Shown here piece by piece: positions 9,467 to 18,322 of a stretch of 54,301 nt of DNA. The stretch is taken from positions 1 through 54,301 of the forward strand of contig JADLBQ010000075.1 of the NCBI GenBank assembly GCA_020847635.1, read 5' to 3'. The notes beneath the pieces are model-generated. The model was not told the origin of the DNA. It did not search any database and worked only from the letters and a program-made list of their open reading frames with translations. Position 1 is the first letter of the stretch, and each line of letters starts with the position of its first letter. Source of the DNA: Bacteroidia bacterium (lineage in GTDB: Bacteria; Bacteroidota; Bacteroidia; AKYH767-A; OLB10). A program made the translations under genes and the position numbers.

Positions 9467-11347
9467 ATGAAAAGAATTTTACTTGGAGCTGCCTTTTTAG
9501 TAGCCTTCTCTGCCAATGCTCAAGTGCAAAAGCAAAAGAAATTTCTGAATAATCCAAACCTGAATCATCAGTTCCTGACTGAACTTCCAGTTGCCGGCAA
9601 TACGATACCTAAAGCAACTGCTCATGTATTAAGAAATTCACCGGCAACAGTTGCCTGGACTTCCATTCCACTTGGCCATTCAGCTAATTCGTATTCCAAT
9701 GCTTTCAGTCCAAAAGAACCCTTATGGTATGATCCTCAGATTAACACCCTTACATTTGTTCATCGCGGAGGTGGATCAGGAATTGCTACCGGTAATGATT
9801 ATGTTGCTGACGTTTCAAAAGATGGCGGAGCCACCTGGTCAGCAGATCAGGGGCCTGTGTACTCAGAAACCGGTTTAGCTTCTGGCCGCTACCCGCAAGG
9901 TGTAATTTATAACCCAGCCGGCAATACCAATCCGGATAATGCCTTTGTTTATGCAACGGGTGCGGGATTGGCCGGTACGAATGATGCATGGGGAGGCCAT
10001 GCTGAAGGAGCCTGGAAGCTTGATAATTCAGCTCCTGCTGTTTCATCTATGTTAACTCCGTTTCACTATTACGGGGCTAGCGGAACAAGTCAGTCATTTG
10101 TAAACCGTACCGGTGGAGAATTCTGGGAAGCCGCTCAGGATTTAGATATACCAGCTAATACCTTAACCGGGACAATCACAGTATTTCACGGTACATGGAA
10201 TAATTCTACCAATACATACACCCTCGACACTGTAAAATATGCCTATCCCTCAAGCGATATGTATGGTGGTGATTGCGATGTTGCCTTTGGTCCGGATGGT
10301 GTGACTGGTTATATTGTTACAATGGATGGATACCTTACTGCTGATCCAGCTGTTGCAACTGCTTATATCTGGAAAACAACCGATGGCGGTGCTACCTGGA
10401 CTGCTCTGGGTTTTTTAGACCTGAATAATATAGGAGCTGATTTTGGCGGTGCAAGCCCGATTACAAGTCATATAGAATGTGATATTGCAGTGGATGGTGC
10501 CGGAAACCTGCACATTGCCACAACTGCAGGATTAACAGATGCCAATAGTGTTTGGTCACAAGTACAAGGCTCATGGGGAGTTTATGACTTATACACTACA
10601 GACGGTGGTACAACCTGGAAAGCACAGCAGTTAGGACTACCGGCTCAGTATGGAGGTGATTATGGAACTGACAATGCAGGAGGCTGGCGCCAGTCGCCCG
10701 GTATCCAGATCGCTACCGACTGGAATGGAGACAAAGTATTTATTGTTTGGACTGAAACCGATCCTACTCTTGATCCGGATAACAATTATTATCCTGATAT
10801 TCATGTAAATGCCTGGGACAGGACAACTGGAAACTGGACAGGTGCTTTGAATTTAACTTCTGGTTCCGGTGAGTTTTTTTATCATAATCTGGCTCAATTT
10901 GTTTCAGCATCTTCCGGGCAGTATCAGCTTCATATTGCTTACCAGACGATTGCCGATGCTACTATTAGTGTAAATCCCATTGAATATGCATATTTAAGTG
11001 GTTTAACGGTTGATGATACTCAATTTTCCACACCCGGTAACCCTACTACAATCGTATTGGTTACCGGAATTAATGAGCACTCATTAACTTCAGCCAATGT
11101 GAGCAATGTATATCCTAATCCGGTTTCTGATGTTTCATTCATTGACATTACATTAGAAAAAGCACAGCCGGTTACAATGACGATTACCAGCCTTGTTGGA
11201 CAAACTGTTAAAGAAATTAATTTAGGCCAGTTAAATGCCGGAGTTAACAAGATTGCAATTAATAAGGATAACCTGGCTGCAGGAGCTTATTTTGCTCAGA
11301 TCAAATCAGGTAATGCAGTGGTAACACGTAATTTTATGGTGAAATAA
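9467..11347 (+). CDS. Secreted Asp-box (BNR) repeat protein with T9SS sorting domain
   Basis: The preferred start is ATG 9467, giving 626 residues and a clean signal peptide (MKRILLGAAFLVAFSANAQ). An earlier in-frame start at 9374 would put 31 extra residues before it and would begin upstream of the promoter. Three Asp-box motifs (SKDGGATW at about 117-124, TTDGGATWT, TTDGGTTWK) indicate a beta-propeller of the sialidase/sortilin/BNR type. The asparagine- and aspartate-rich loops fit calcium or glycan contact. The C-terminus (VYPNPVSDVSFIDITL to NFMVK) is a T9SS type A sorting domain, so the product is exported. Catalytic residues of true sialidases are not evident, so I do not assign an enzyme. 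Confidence 0.87.
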   Translation: MKRILLGAAFLVAFSANAQVQKQKKFLNNPNLNHQFLTELPVAGNTIPKATAHVLRNSPATVAWTSIPLGHSANSYSNAFSPKEPLWYDPQINTLTFVHRGGGSGIATGNDYVADVSKDGGATWSADQGPVYSETGLASGRYPQGVIYNPAGNTNPDNAFVYATGAGLAGTNDAWGGHAEGAWKLDNSAPAVSSMLTPFHYYGASGTSQSFVNRTGGEFWEAAQDLDIPANTLTGTITVFHGTWNNSTNTYTLDTVKYAYPSSDMYGGDCDVAFGPDGVTGYIVTMDGYLTADPAVATAYIWKTTDGGATWTALGFLDLNNIGADFGGASPITSHIECDIAVDGAGNLHIATTAGLTDANSVWSQVQGSWGVYDLYTTDGGTTWKAQQLGLPAQYGGDYGTDNAGGWRQSPGIQIATDWNGDKVFIVWTETDPTLDPDNNYYPDIHVNAWDRTTGNWTGALNLTSGSGEFFYHNLAQFVSASSGQYQLHIAYQTIADATISVNPIEYAYLSGLTVDDTQFSTPGNPTTIVLVTGINEHSLTSANVSNVYPNPVSDVSFIDITLEKAQPVTMTITSLVGQTVKEINLGQLNAGVNKIAINKDNLAAGAYFAQIKSGNAVVTRNFMVK

Positions 11348-11361
11348 CTTCATCTGTTTTC

Positions 11362-11395
11362 AAAAAAACCGTCTTCAATTGAAGGCGGTTTTTTT
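11362..11395. terminator. Bidirectional intrinsic terminator
   Basis: A hairpin with arms at 11362-11376 and 11381-11395 and an AATT loop, with one G-U pair. A-rich on the left and T-rich on the right, it can end the plus-strand Asp-box gene and the convergent wecB gene. Confidence 0.8.
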
Positions 11396-11421
11396 ATTGT
11401 CTCAATATTATTCCGGGTAAT

Positions 11422-12492
11422 TTATTTCTGAGTTAACAATGCTGCAATTTTCTCACCTGCCTTTCCGTCTCCATAAAATGATTGATCAAACCGGAATGTC
11501 TCCTTTTTAATTTTTTCAAAAACCGTGATAATCTTTTGCGTGCCATGTCCGGCTAAAAAATTGCAGCCTGAGTCAACCAGCTCAGTCCACTCCGTTTCAT
11601 CCCTCAGGGTGAGGCAGGGTCTTTTCATAAAATAGGCTTCCTTTTGTAATCCTCCGCTGTCAGTCATTACCAGTCTGCTAAATTTAAGCAAAGCCATCAT
11701 CTGAAGATATCCAAGCGGCTCAAGAAGGAAAAATTCAGGTACGGCTCCGCTTTGTTGCATTGCCTGGCGGGTTCGGGGATGGACCGGCATTATGACCGGT
11801 AACTCCTGATGAATCTGATTTAATGCTGAAACAATACTTCTGATATGCTCATCGGATGTATTTTCCTGGCGGTGTACCGTACATAAAACATATTCCTCAC
11901 TTTTCAACTTACTGTTTACAACAAAAGGGGGAATGTCCAGGGATGGGCCAAAATGCAACACTGCATCATACATCACATCCCCCGTTAGGTAAACCCGCGA
12001 ACTGAAATGATTGAATCCTTCCATCTGAAGGTTATCCATAGCTTTCTGAGTGGGGCAAAAAAGCAAATCTGAAATCCTATCGGTCAGAATCCGGTTTATT
12101 TCCTCGGGCATTCGCATGTTAAAACTCCGGAGTCCGGCTTCGACATGAGCCAGCCTGATATTTTGCTTACCGGCTGCCAGGGCTGCAGCCAACGTAGAAT
12201 TGGTATCCCCGTAAACCAGAACGGTATCTGGTGCTTCAGCAAGAATAACTTCCTCAGTTTTTTCAAGCATTCGGCCGGTCATTGCACCATGATTCAGATC
12301 ACTGATGTTTAAATTATAGCGCGGTTCGGGAATTCCAAGCTGACTAAAAAATATCTCCGACATGTTGCTGTCAAAATGCTGCCCGGTATGAACAATCACT
12401 TCGCTGACATCCGCGAAAGAAGCAAACTGCCTGCTTACCACCGCAGCTTTAATAAACTGAGGGCGTGCACCAACAACCGTCAGAATCTTCAT
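11422..12492 (-). CDS. wecB: UDP-N-acetylglucosamine 2-epimerase (non-hydrolysing)
   Basis: 356 residues, normal for the non-hydrolysing family that interconverts UDP-GlcNAc and UDP-ManNAc for surface polysaccharide synthesis. Visible signatures are GARPQFIKAA at residues 7-16, GDTNSTLAAALAA around 95, HVEAGLRSFN around 116, MPEEINRILTD around 128, the catalytic-His region CTVHRQENT around 205, and the C-terminal MTDSGGLQKEA nucleotide-binding loop. It begins 12 nt after the rny stop, so it is probably co-transcribed with rny. No polysaccharide cluster surrounds it. Confidence 0.93.
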   Translation of the reverse strand: MKILTVVGARPQFIKAAVVSRQFASFADVSEVIVHTGQHFDSNMSEIFFSQLGIPEPRYNLNISDLNHGAMTGRMLEKTEEVILAEAPDTVLVYGDTNSTLAAALAAGKQNIRLAHVEAGLRSFNMRMPEEINRILTDRISDLLFCPTQKAMDNLQMEGFNHFSSRVYLTGDVMYDAVLHFGPSLDIPPFVVNSKLKSEEYVLCTVHRQENTSDEHIRSIVSALNQIHQELPVIMPVHPRTRQAMQQSGAVPEFFLLEPLGYLQMMALLKFSRLVMTDSGGLQKEAYFMKRPCLTLRDETEWTELVDSGCNFLAGHGTQKIITVFEKIKKETFRFDQSFYGDGKAGEKIAALLTQK

Positions 12493-12504
12493 GGCTACTG
12501 CTCC

Positions 12505-14073
12505 CTATTTAGCAATATTAACTGCACGCGTCTCGCGGATTACTGTTACGCGAACCTGACCGGGATAGGTCATTTCGTTCTGAATCCGCTGGGCAATATC
12601 AAATGACATGGTTTCTGCCTGCTTATCATCAACTTTTTCACTTTCAACAATCACACGCAATTCTCTTCCGGCCTGGATAGCAAATGCCTTTTCTACACCT
12701 TTATAGCTTATAGCCAGTGATTCAAGGTCTTTTAACCGCTTAATATACTGTTCTACAACTTCACGTCTGGCTCCGGGCCGGGCACCTGAAATTGCATCAC
12801 AAACCTGAACAATCGGAGATATCAGGCTGGTCATTTCAACTTCGTCATGATGCGCACCAATAGCATTACACACTTCTGGATTTTCCTTATGTTTTTCGGC
12901 CAGTTTCATGCCTAAAAGAGCATGTGGTAATTCCGGCTGATCATCAGGAACTTTACCAATATCATGCAACAGACCGGCTCGTTTAGCCAATTTTGTATTC
13001 AGACCCAACTCAGCCGACATAATTGCGCATAAGTTAGCCACTTCACGGGAGTGTTGCAAAAGATTCTGACCGTAAGAACTGCGGTATTTCATTCTGCCCA
13101 CCATCCGGATGAGTTCCGGTGCAAGTCCGTGAATTCCCAGATCAATACAGGTTCGTTTCCCGGTTTCAATAATTTCATCTTCCAGTTGCCTGCGCACTTT
13201 ATTAACCACTTCTTCAATACGGGCCGGATGAATCCGCCCATCGCTAACCAGCTGATGCAATGCCAGCCGAGCCAACTCCCTCCGGACAGGATCAAATCCT
13301 GAAAGGATAATTGCTTCGGGGGTATCGTCCACAATAATTTCGATTCCGGTTGCTGATTCCAAAGCTCTGATATTTCTTCCTTCCCGACCAATTATCCGGC
13401 CTTTCACATCATCATTTTCAATATTGAATACAGTAACAGAATTTTCAATTGCCTGCTCTGTAGCTACCCGCTGAATTGTTTGAATGACAATTTTTCTGGC
13501 CTCCTTATTTGCAGTGAGTTTTGCTTCTTCAACCATTTCCTTGACAGCAGCCTGGGCATTGGTCTTGGCTTCTTCCATCAGTGCTTCAACCAGTTGTTTC
13601 TTGGCATCTTCCTTTGACAGTCCGGAAATTTTTTCAAGCGCTTCCACCTGTTTTTCATGCTGACGGTCTAACTCTTCTTTTCTTTTCTCAAGAACTTGTA
13701 AATGGTTTTTGTAATTCAACTGCAGTTGTTCAGCTTCATTCTGTTTGCGCTGCATTTGCTCCATCTTTTGCGAGAGATTCTGCTCCTTTTGTTTGATACG
13801 GTTCTCAGCAACACTGATTTGCTTCTCCTTTTCCCTGACGGACTGTTCATGTTCTTGTTTCAGTTTATAAAAGCGGTCCTTTGCCTTCATTTCCTTGTCT
13901 TTCAGCAATACTTCTGCTTTTGCTTCGGCTTCCTTTATAATAGCGTTTGCCCTCTCAGCGGCTGCCTGTTCTCTGGCTTTATTTGACTTTCGGGTCAGTA
14001 CCCAGGTAATTGCAATTCCGAGAATCAGTGAGGATGCTCCTACAGCTATGAGTAATATAAGTTGTTCGTTCAT
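12505..14073 (-). CDS. rny: Ribonuclease Y
   Basis: 522 residues, the usual length. A membrane-anchored endoribonuclease that initiates mRNA decay. Domain order is complete: an N-terminal transmembrane helix (residues 5-25), a long Glu/Lys/Gln-rich coiled coil (about 30-200), a KH RNA-binding domain ([15 protein letters not shown], about 226-240) and an HD phosphohydrolase domain with HSREVANL and the catalytic HD in [11 protein letters not shown] (about 368-378). It follows zapA and the candidate 6S RNA on the same strand and precedes wecB by 12 nt. Confidence 0.96.
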   Translation of the reverse strand: MNEQLILLIAVGASSLILGIAITWVLTRKSNKAREQAAAERANAIIKEAEAKAEVLLKDKEMKAKDRFYKLKQEHEQSVREKEKQISVAENRIKQKEQNLSQKMEQMQRKQNEAEQLQLNYKNHLQVLEKRKEELDRQHEKQVEALEKISGLSKEDAKKQLVEALMEEAKTNAQAAVKEMVEEAKLTANKEARKIVIQTIQRVATEQAIENSVTVFNIENDDVKGRIIGREGRNIRALESATGIEIIVDDTPEAIILSGFDPVRRELARLALHQLVSDGRIHPARIEEVVNKVRRQLEDEIIETGKRTCIDLGIHGLAPELIRMVGRMKYRSSYGQNLLQHSREVANLCAIMSAELGLNTKLAKRAGLLHDIGKVPDDQPELPHALLGMKLAEKHKENPEVCNAIGAHHDEVEMTSLISPIVQVCDAISGARPGARREVVEQYIKRLKDLESLAISYKGVEKAFAIQAGRELRVIVESEKVDDKQAETMSFDIAQRIQNEMTYPGQVRVTVIRETRAVNIAK

Positions 14074-14199
14074 TTCAAATATGTTGAGAATTTAAATTAA
14101 TACCAATAGATGAATTCAAAGATCATTGTTGGATAGAAAGTTGGCAATTGCACCAGGCAAATATTAAGTACCGGAATTTCCGGATTAACCGACAGATAT

Positions 14200-14410
14200 A
14201 AAAAAACCCGCGATCAATTCTGCTGTAATTAAACCCCAGATAAGAAGGGCGGAGATGCCGGAAATTTCTTTCTTCTGCTGTTGAACTTTCATTCAATCCA
14301 TCCGTGCCAGGCACGGAGATATGCAGCCTGAAATCCACATCCTTGAGCTTGTCTCCTTTTTTGATTTGTGTTGAGTTTAAAACATGATCAGAATCTACGC
14401 GGGTTTTCTT
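14200..14410 (-). ncRNA. ssrS: Candidate 6S RNA (ssrS-like structured RNA) between zapA and rny
   Basis: The 397 bp between zapA and rny hold a long rod-like fold on the minus strand. A 13-bp closing stem pairs 14410-14398 with 14212-14200 (AAGAAAACCCGCG with CGCGGGTTTTTTT, one G-U). After a 3x4 internal loop, 14394-14389 pairs with 14222-14217 (ATTCTG/CAGAAT). After an 8x6 bubble, 14380-14373 pairs with 14236-14229. Further in are a GATG/CATC plus TTTC/GAAA helix and an apical hairpin CCGTGC-CTG-GCACGG. The 3' arm ends in seven U, as in an intrinsic terminator. The 211-nt length and single interrupted hairpin match 6S RNA, which binds housekeeping RNA polymerase. Linkage of 6S RNA to zapA is well known in gammaproteobacteria. 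The fold and position are seen directly; the family name is inferred. Confidence 0.55.
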
Positions 14411-14470
14411 ATTTCATCTGCCAGATCAACCCCAGCCGATGAGAAAATCCATTTACTAATTAAAGAACGT

Positions 14471-14764
14471 TTACAATGAAGAAATAAACTTGCCCAGCAA
14501 TGAATTTGCTTCGTCCAGTTTTGCCAGGTCAGTGTCGCTAAACTTGTCCGAATTATTTCCTTTGGAAGCTTCTGTTGCAAAATAAAGAGCCGTCATGGCA
14601 AGTAAATCACGCATATCGGTATTCTCATATCTTGCTTCATATTCCTGCAGCCGCTCATTCAATTTACGGGCAGCTTCCTTCACAAATTTCTCTTCTTCTT
14701 TTGATACAAGTGTTTTGTATTCTCTCTTGCCAATCTGTACCTTTATAGAAACCTGGTTATTCAT
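14471..14764 (-). CDS. zapA: Cell division protein ZapA
   Basis: 97 residues. ZapA binds FtsZ and cross-links protofilaments at the division ring. The N-terminal part (VSIKVQIGKREYKTLVSKEE) is the family beta-beta motif with the Y-x-L pattern. It is followed by EEKFVKEAARKLNERLQEYE and a helical C-terminal half that dimerises. It lies 13 nt downstream of the coiled-coil gene and upstream of the candidate 6S RNA and rny, a gene order I associate with Bacteroidota. pheT, often the next gene upstream in this phylum, is not here. Confidence 0.88.
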   Translation of the reverse strand: MNNQVSIKVQIGKREYKTLVSKEEEKFVKEAARKLNERLQEYEARYENTDMRDLLAMTALYFATEASKGNNSDKFSDTDLAKLDEANSLLGKFISSL

Positions 14765-14777
14765 TGTTGACTTTCAT

Positions 14778-15080
14778 TTACTGATGCATCATGGTCAGGC
14801 ATTTATCAATCTCGTTAATAAAATGATTAAGTTTCATCTTCAGATCACGGGTGTTCTGATCGGCAACCGTATCTGTTCCCAAGGCCTGTCCCAATCTTAA
14901 TGCTTTATTAATTTCTTCCTGCTTTTTCAGATTTTGTTTTAATTCGTTATTTTGTTTTACAAGTTTGTCATTTACAGATTGTAATTTCAGGTTCTCATCG
15001 GCCAGAAATTTGTAGAGGCTCATCAGTTTTTTTGTTCTGGCATTCAACTCTGCTGCCATTGAAACCTGCTTGTTTACCAT
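14778..15080 (-). CDS. Small coiled-coil protein upstream of zapA
   Basis: 100 residues, no signal peptide and no membrane segment. Residues about 20-62 (LYKFLADENLKLQSVNDKLV and the following Lys/Asn/Gln-rich stretch) form an uninterrupted heptad pattern. A short C-terminal helix ends in LTMMHQ. Position directly before zapA suggests a division-related role, by analogy with the small coiled-coil proteins found at this place in other Bacteroidota. That role is inference. It is the first gene of the unit and has its own promoter. Confidence 0.78.
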   Translation of the reverse strand: MVNKQVSMAAELNARTKKLMSLYKFLADENLKLQSVNDKLVKQNNELKQNLKKQEEINKALRLGQALGTDTVADQNTRDLKMKLNHFINEIDKCLTMMHQ

Positions 15081-15098
15081 AATCTCCTTATTTCAGAG

Positions 15099-15132
15099 CA
15101 AAACTAATCAATTTAAAATTTAATTTGTCAAA
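15099..15132 (-). promoter_or_regulatory. Promoter of the coiled-coil/zapA unit
   Basis: TTTG at 15132-15129, a 22-nt spacer and TAGTTTTG at 15106-15099 on the minus strand. The -7 box is a perfect TAnnTTTG 18 nt before the ATG at 15080. Confidence 0.5.
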
Positions 15133-15179
15133 TGTGGTTAAAAATTATTCACTCTCCTGATAGGATAGTATCCAAAGTC

Positions 15180-15187
15180 CATCTTTG
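15180..15187 (+). promoter_or_regulatory. -7-like box of the M23 peptidase gene
   Basis: CATCTTTG, one mismatch from TAnnTTTG, only 6 nt before the ATG at 15194. The shared string ATCTTTGCAC also sits just before the pruA start. Confidence 0.35.
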
Positions 15188-15193
15188 CACTGA

Positions 15194-16888
15194 ATGCAGC
15201 TGATTAAAGTTTATTTAACAGGCCTTTTTCTACTTTCAGCCTCATTGGGAGTATCTCAAAACTTATTTATAAATCCTTTACCCGTTGAACCAATCCTGGC
15301 AGGTACGTTTGCCGAAATCAGAACTAACCATTTCCATTCAGGGATAGATATTAAGACCAATGAATCAGAAGGGCTTCCGGTTTCGGCAGCTGCTGATGGA
15401 TTTATTAGCCGTCTTAAGGTGAGTGCTTCTGGATTTGGGAATGTGTTGTATATCCAGCACCCTGGTGGTTATACAACCGTTTATGCTCATCTGCATCACT
15501 TCAATGATACTCTCGAAAAGATTGCTGAAGCAGAAATGATCCGTAGGCAAAGTTTTGAATCAGAGCTTTTTTTTGAACCCGACAGACTGGAAATTAAACA
15601 AGGTGAACTCATAGGATATTCGGGAAATACCGGTGGAAGTTCTGGACCTCATTTGCATTTTGAAATCCGGGATTCGAAAACCGAGTATCCGTTGAACCCG
15701 ATGGACCTGGGGTTTTCTGTTAATGATTCCATTCCTCCGGTGATCCAACAAATAATGGTTTCGGATTTTCTACCTTTTAATGAATCCTACTACCCGGTAA
15801 ATCAGACAATCATTGAAACCGGTTCTGCCCGATATGATTCTGTTTTCAGTGATACTGTTTCTATCTGTGGAATGGCTGGCATAGCCGTAAATGTGATTGA
15901 TCAGATGGATTCATCATCTTCTAAGCTTGGAATTAAAGAAATTCTGTTATTGTCTGGATCAGATACCCTTTACCGTTATACCGTTAAAAAGTTTGGTTTT
16001 TCTGAAACCCGGTATGTGAATGCGGTCATTGATTACGAAAAACTGATTACCGAGAATAAAATTTATATTCTTTTATACCTGCTTCCAGGTAATCGTCTCT
16101 CAGCACTCTATCCCTCATCAAAAAAAGGATTCATCCGGTTAAATGATCGTCTTTCTCACGAATTCAATATCCGGGTAAAAGATGAGTCCGAAAATGTATC
16201 TGAAAAAAAAGTCTGGCTGAAAAAAACAGACCTTCCCGTTGAAGAATTGAAACTAAAAGAAAACTGTTTTATTGCCTTTAACAAAAATCCAGTGGCTGCT
16301 GACGAATTCGCCAGAATTGACTTCAGCGGTACACCGGTAACTTACAATATCCATGACTTTACTTTTATGACAAAAGACAGCTTAATCTCAAAATATTCTA
16401 AATTCGTTTCAGCAGGCGATGAGTCCATCCCGGTTCATACTCCATTCAACCTTTCAATAAAAATATCAGCTCTTGACGAAAGGCTCACTCAGAAAGCAGT
16501 TATTGTAAAATGTGACTCCACTGGTCTGGTTGGTTCCCTTAACGGAAGCTTAAACAGCGGGTGGCTGTCTGCAATGTCACGTTCTTTTGGAAATTTTTAT
16601 ATTGATATTGACACCGTTGCTCCAGTTATTCAATCAGAAGGGGTATCTTTTGATACATTATGGATGAAACAGAAGTTAACCTATATTCTCACTGACAACT
16701 TATCAGGCATCAACCAGTATCAAATGTTGATTGATGGTAAATGGGTACCGGCCCGGTTTGATGCAAAAAGCGGGAAGCTGACCTACCCGGTTCCGGAAGG
16801 TACCCCGAGTGTAAAACGATCTGTTGAAATTATTGTGACAGATCAGAAAGGAAACCGGAATACCCTAATCGAACAATTCATCTTTTAA
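15194..16888 (+). CDS. M23 family metallopeptidase (LytM-type cell wall hydrolase or regulator)
   Basis: 564 residues with a signal peptide (cleavage near SLGVSQ, residue 21). The catalytic domain sits unusually near the N-terminus. HFHSGID (46-52) supplies the first zinc His and Asp, VYAHLHHF (96-103) the general-base His, and GPHLHFEIRD (151-160) the HLH motif. All zinc ligands are therefore present and the domain should be active on peptidoglycan cross-links. Residues 75-165 are split by an insertion (about 105-135). The remaining 400 residues are beta-rich, including a segment resembling an Ig-like or cadherin-like fold near the end (TLTYPVPEGTPSVKRSVEI region). The fucP-like gene follows after 38 nt. 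Confidence 0.88.
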   Translation: MQLIKVYLTGLFLLSASLGVSQNLFINPLPVEPILAGTFAEIRTNHFHSGIDIKTNESEGLPVSAAADGFISRLKVSASGFGNVLYIQHPGGYTTVYAHLHHFNDTLEKIAEAEMIRRQSFESELFFEPDRLEIKQGELIGYSGNTGGSSGPHLHFEIRDSKTEYPLNPMDLGFSVNDSIPPVIQQIMVSDFLPFNESYYPVNQTIIETGSARYDSVFSDTVSICGMAGIAVNVIDQMDSSSSKLGIKEILLLSGSDTLYRYTVKKFGFSETRYVNAVIDYEKLITENKIYILLYLLPGNRLSALYPSSKKGFIRLNDRLSHEFNIRVKDESENVSEKKVWLKKTDLPVEELKLKENCFIAFNKNPVAADEFARIDFSGTPVTYNIHDFTFMTKDSLISKYSKFVSAGDESIPVHTPFNLSIKISALDERLTQKAVIVKCDSTGLVGSLNGSLNSGWLSAMSRSFGNFYIDIDTVAPVIQSEGVSFDTLWMKQKLTYILTDNLSGINQYQMLIDGKWVPARFDAKSGKLTYPVPEGTPSVKRSVEIIVTDQKGNRNTLIEQFIF

Positions 16889-16926
16889 AGGCAACCTTCT
16901 TCATTCTAAACTAGCCGCCAGCCACT

Positions 16927-18303
16927 ATGAAAAACAAATATAATTCTTCACTTGCAACATTAATTCTGCTTTTTTTTATGTGGGGTTTTATCACGTCATT
17001 AAATGACATCCTTATACCCTATTTAAAAAGTGTGTTTAATCTAAGGCACTGGCAGGCAATGCTTGTTCAATTTGCTTTCTTTGGTGCTTACTTTATTGGT
17101 TCAGTTGTTTATTTCTTTATTTCAATATCGTATGGCGATCCGATTAACAAAGTTGGTTACAAAAAAGGTATCATTGCCGGATTACTGATTGCAGCAACTG
17201 GATGTGTTTTATTTTATCCGGCTGCACAGCTTCAAAGCTTTTTCTTTTTCCTGGCAGCACTTTTTATTCTGGCACTGGGATTTACCTTATTACAAATTAC
17301 TGCAAATCCTTATGTTGCTATCCTGGGGCCTGTTCAGACTGCCTCAAGCCGGCTAAACCTGGCTCAGGCATTTAACTCTTTCGGAACTTTCATTGCACCC
17401 CTTCTTGGCGGTTATTTGATTTATGAGCTGTTTGGGAATCATCCGGATGCAAGTTCTGTACGGTATCCGTATCTGATCTTTGCCTTGTTGTTTATTCTCA
17501 TTTCATTTATCATTTTCAAAGCTCCACTTCCGCGTTTCGAGAATAAAGAGACCCTTGAAAAAGGGTTTGGAATATTCAACTACCCTCAGCTGGTCCTCGG
17601 AATCATAGCCATTTTTATGTATGTAGGTGCTGAAGTCAGTATCGGGAGTATTATGACAGCCTTTCTTGGCCTGCCCGAAATTGCTGGCCTCAGACATGAG
17701 GAAGCCCCGGTTTATATTTCCCTGTACTGGGGCGGATTAATGATTGGAAGATTTACCGGTTCGTTTACGCTGGGAAATTATTCATCACGCTTCCGGAACC
17801 TGATGGTTGTTACTATCCCAGTAATTACCTTTCTTTTTATTTCCCTGATTTTCTACCTGCGTGATTTTAATATAACAGGACTAAAATTTTATCTTCTTCC
17901 GCTAGTATTTTGTATCGCTGCATTCTTTGCTGGAAAAACAGGAGCAGCAAAATCTGTACTTGTCTTTGCCTTCATTTCTGTAATTATGCTGGTTATTGCA
18001 TTATTTACAACCGGTATAACCTCCATGTTTGCGGTTATTGGAGTTGGACTATTTAATTCCATCATGTGGTCCAATATTTTCTCACTCTCCATTCAGGGGC
18101 TTAGAAAATATACTTCTCAGGGTTCTTCCCTATTGGTTATGGCAATCCTTGGCGGGGCACTGATTCCTCCGATTCAGGGGTATATTGCTGATTTAAAAGG
18201 GGTTCACTTTTCTTTTGTGGTTCCCCTGCTGTGTTATCTGTACCTTCTGTATTACGGATGGCGTATGATTAAACAAACAACTGAGAAAAACGATCCGGTT
18301 TAG
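16927..18303 (+). CDS. Sugar:proton symporter of the FucP family
   Basis: 458 residues and 12 hydrophobic segments, a major facilitator protein of the inner membrane. FFMWGFITSLNDILIPYLK near the N-terminus is the family signature, with the Asn-Asp pair important in FucP. QITANPYVAILGP (helix 4 region) and LAQAFNSFGTF are also characteristic. Family members import L-fucose, glucose/galactose or N-acetylglucosamine; the substrate here is not decided by sequence. It follows the M23 peptidase gene by 38 nt, so the two may be co-transcribed. A role in recycling wall sugars would fit, but that is inference. Confidence 0.85.
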   Translation: MKNKYNSSLATLILLFFMWGFITSLNDILIPYLKSVFNLRHWQAMLVQFAFFGAYFIGSVVYFFISISYGDPINKVGYKKGIIAGLLIAATGCVLFYPAAQLQSFFFFLAALFILALGFTLLQITANPYVAILGPVQTASSRLNLAQAFNSFGTFIAPLLGGYLIYELFGNHPDASSVRYPYLIFALLFILISFIIFKAPLPRFENKETLEKGFGIFNYPQLVLGIIAIFMYVGAEVSIGSIMTAFLGLPEIAGLRHEEAPVYISLYWGGLMIGRFTGSFTLGNYSSRFRNLMVVTIPVITFLFISLIFYLRDFNITGLKFYLLPLVFCIAAFFAGKTGAAKSVLVFAFISVIMLVIALFTTGITSMFAVIGVGLFNSIMWSNIFSLSIQGLRKYTSQGSSLLVMAILGGALIPPIQGYIADLKGVHFSFVVPLLCYLYLLYYGWRMIKQTTEKNDPV

Positions 18304-18322
18304 ATTCTGCCAATGGCCGGTC

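Noticed and set aside
13089-13391. 100-codon ORF overlapping rny in another frame
   Set aside because: Lies wholly inside the rny KH/HD coding region; the product has no protein-like pattern beyond the shadow of rny.
14123-14338. 71-codon ORF in the zapA-rny gap
   Set aside because: It is contained in the structured RNA candidate and shows no coding signature.
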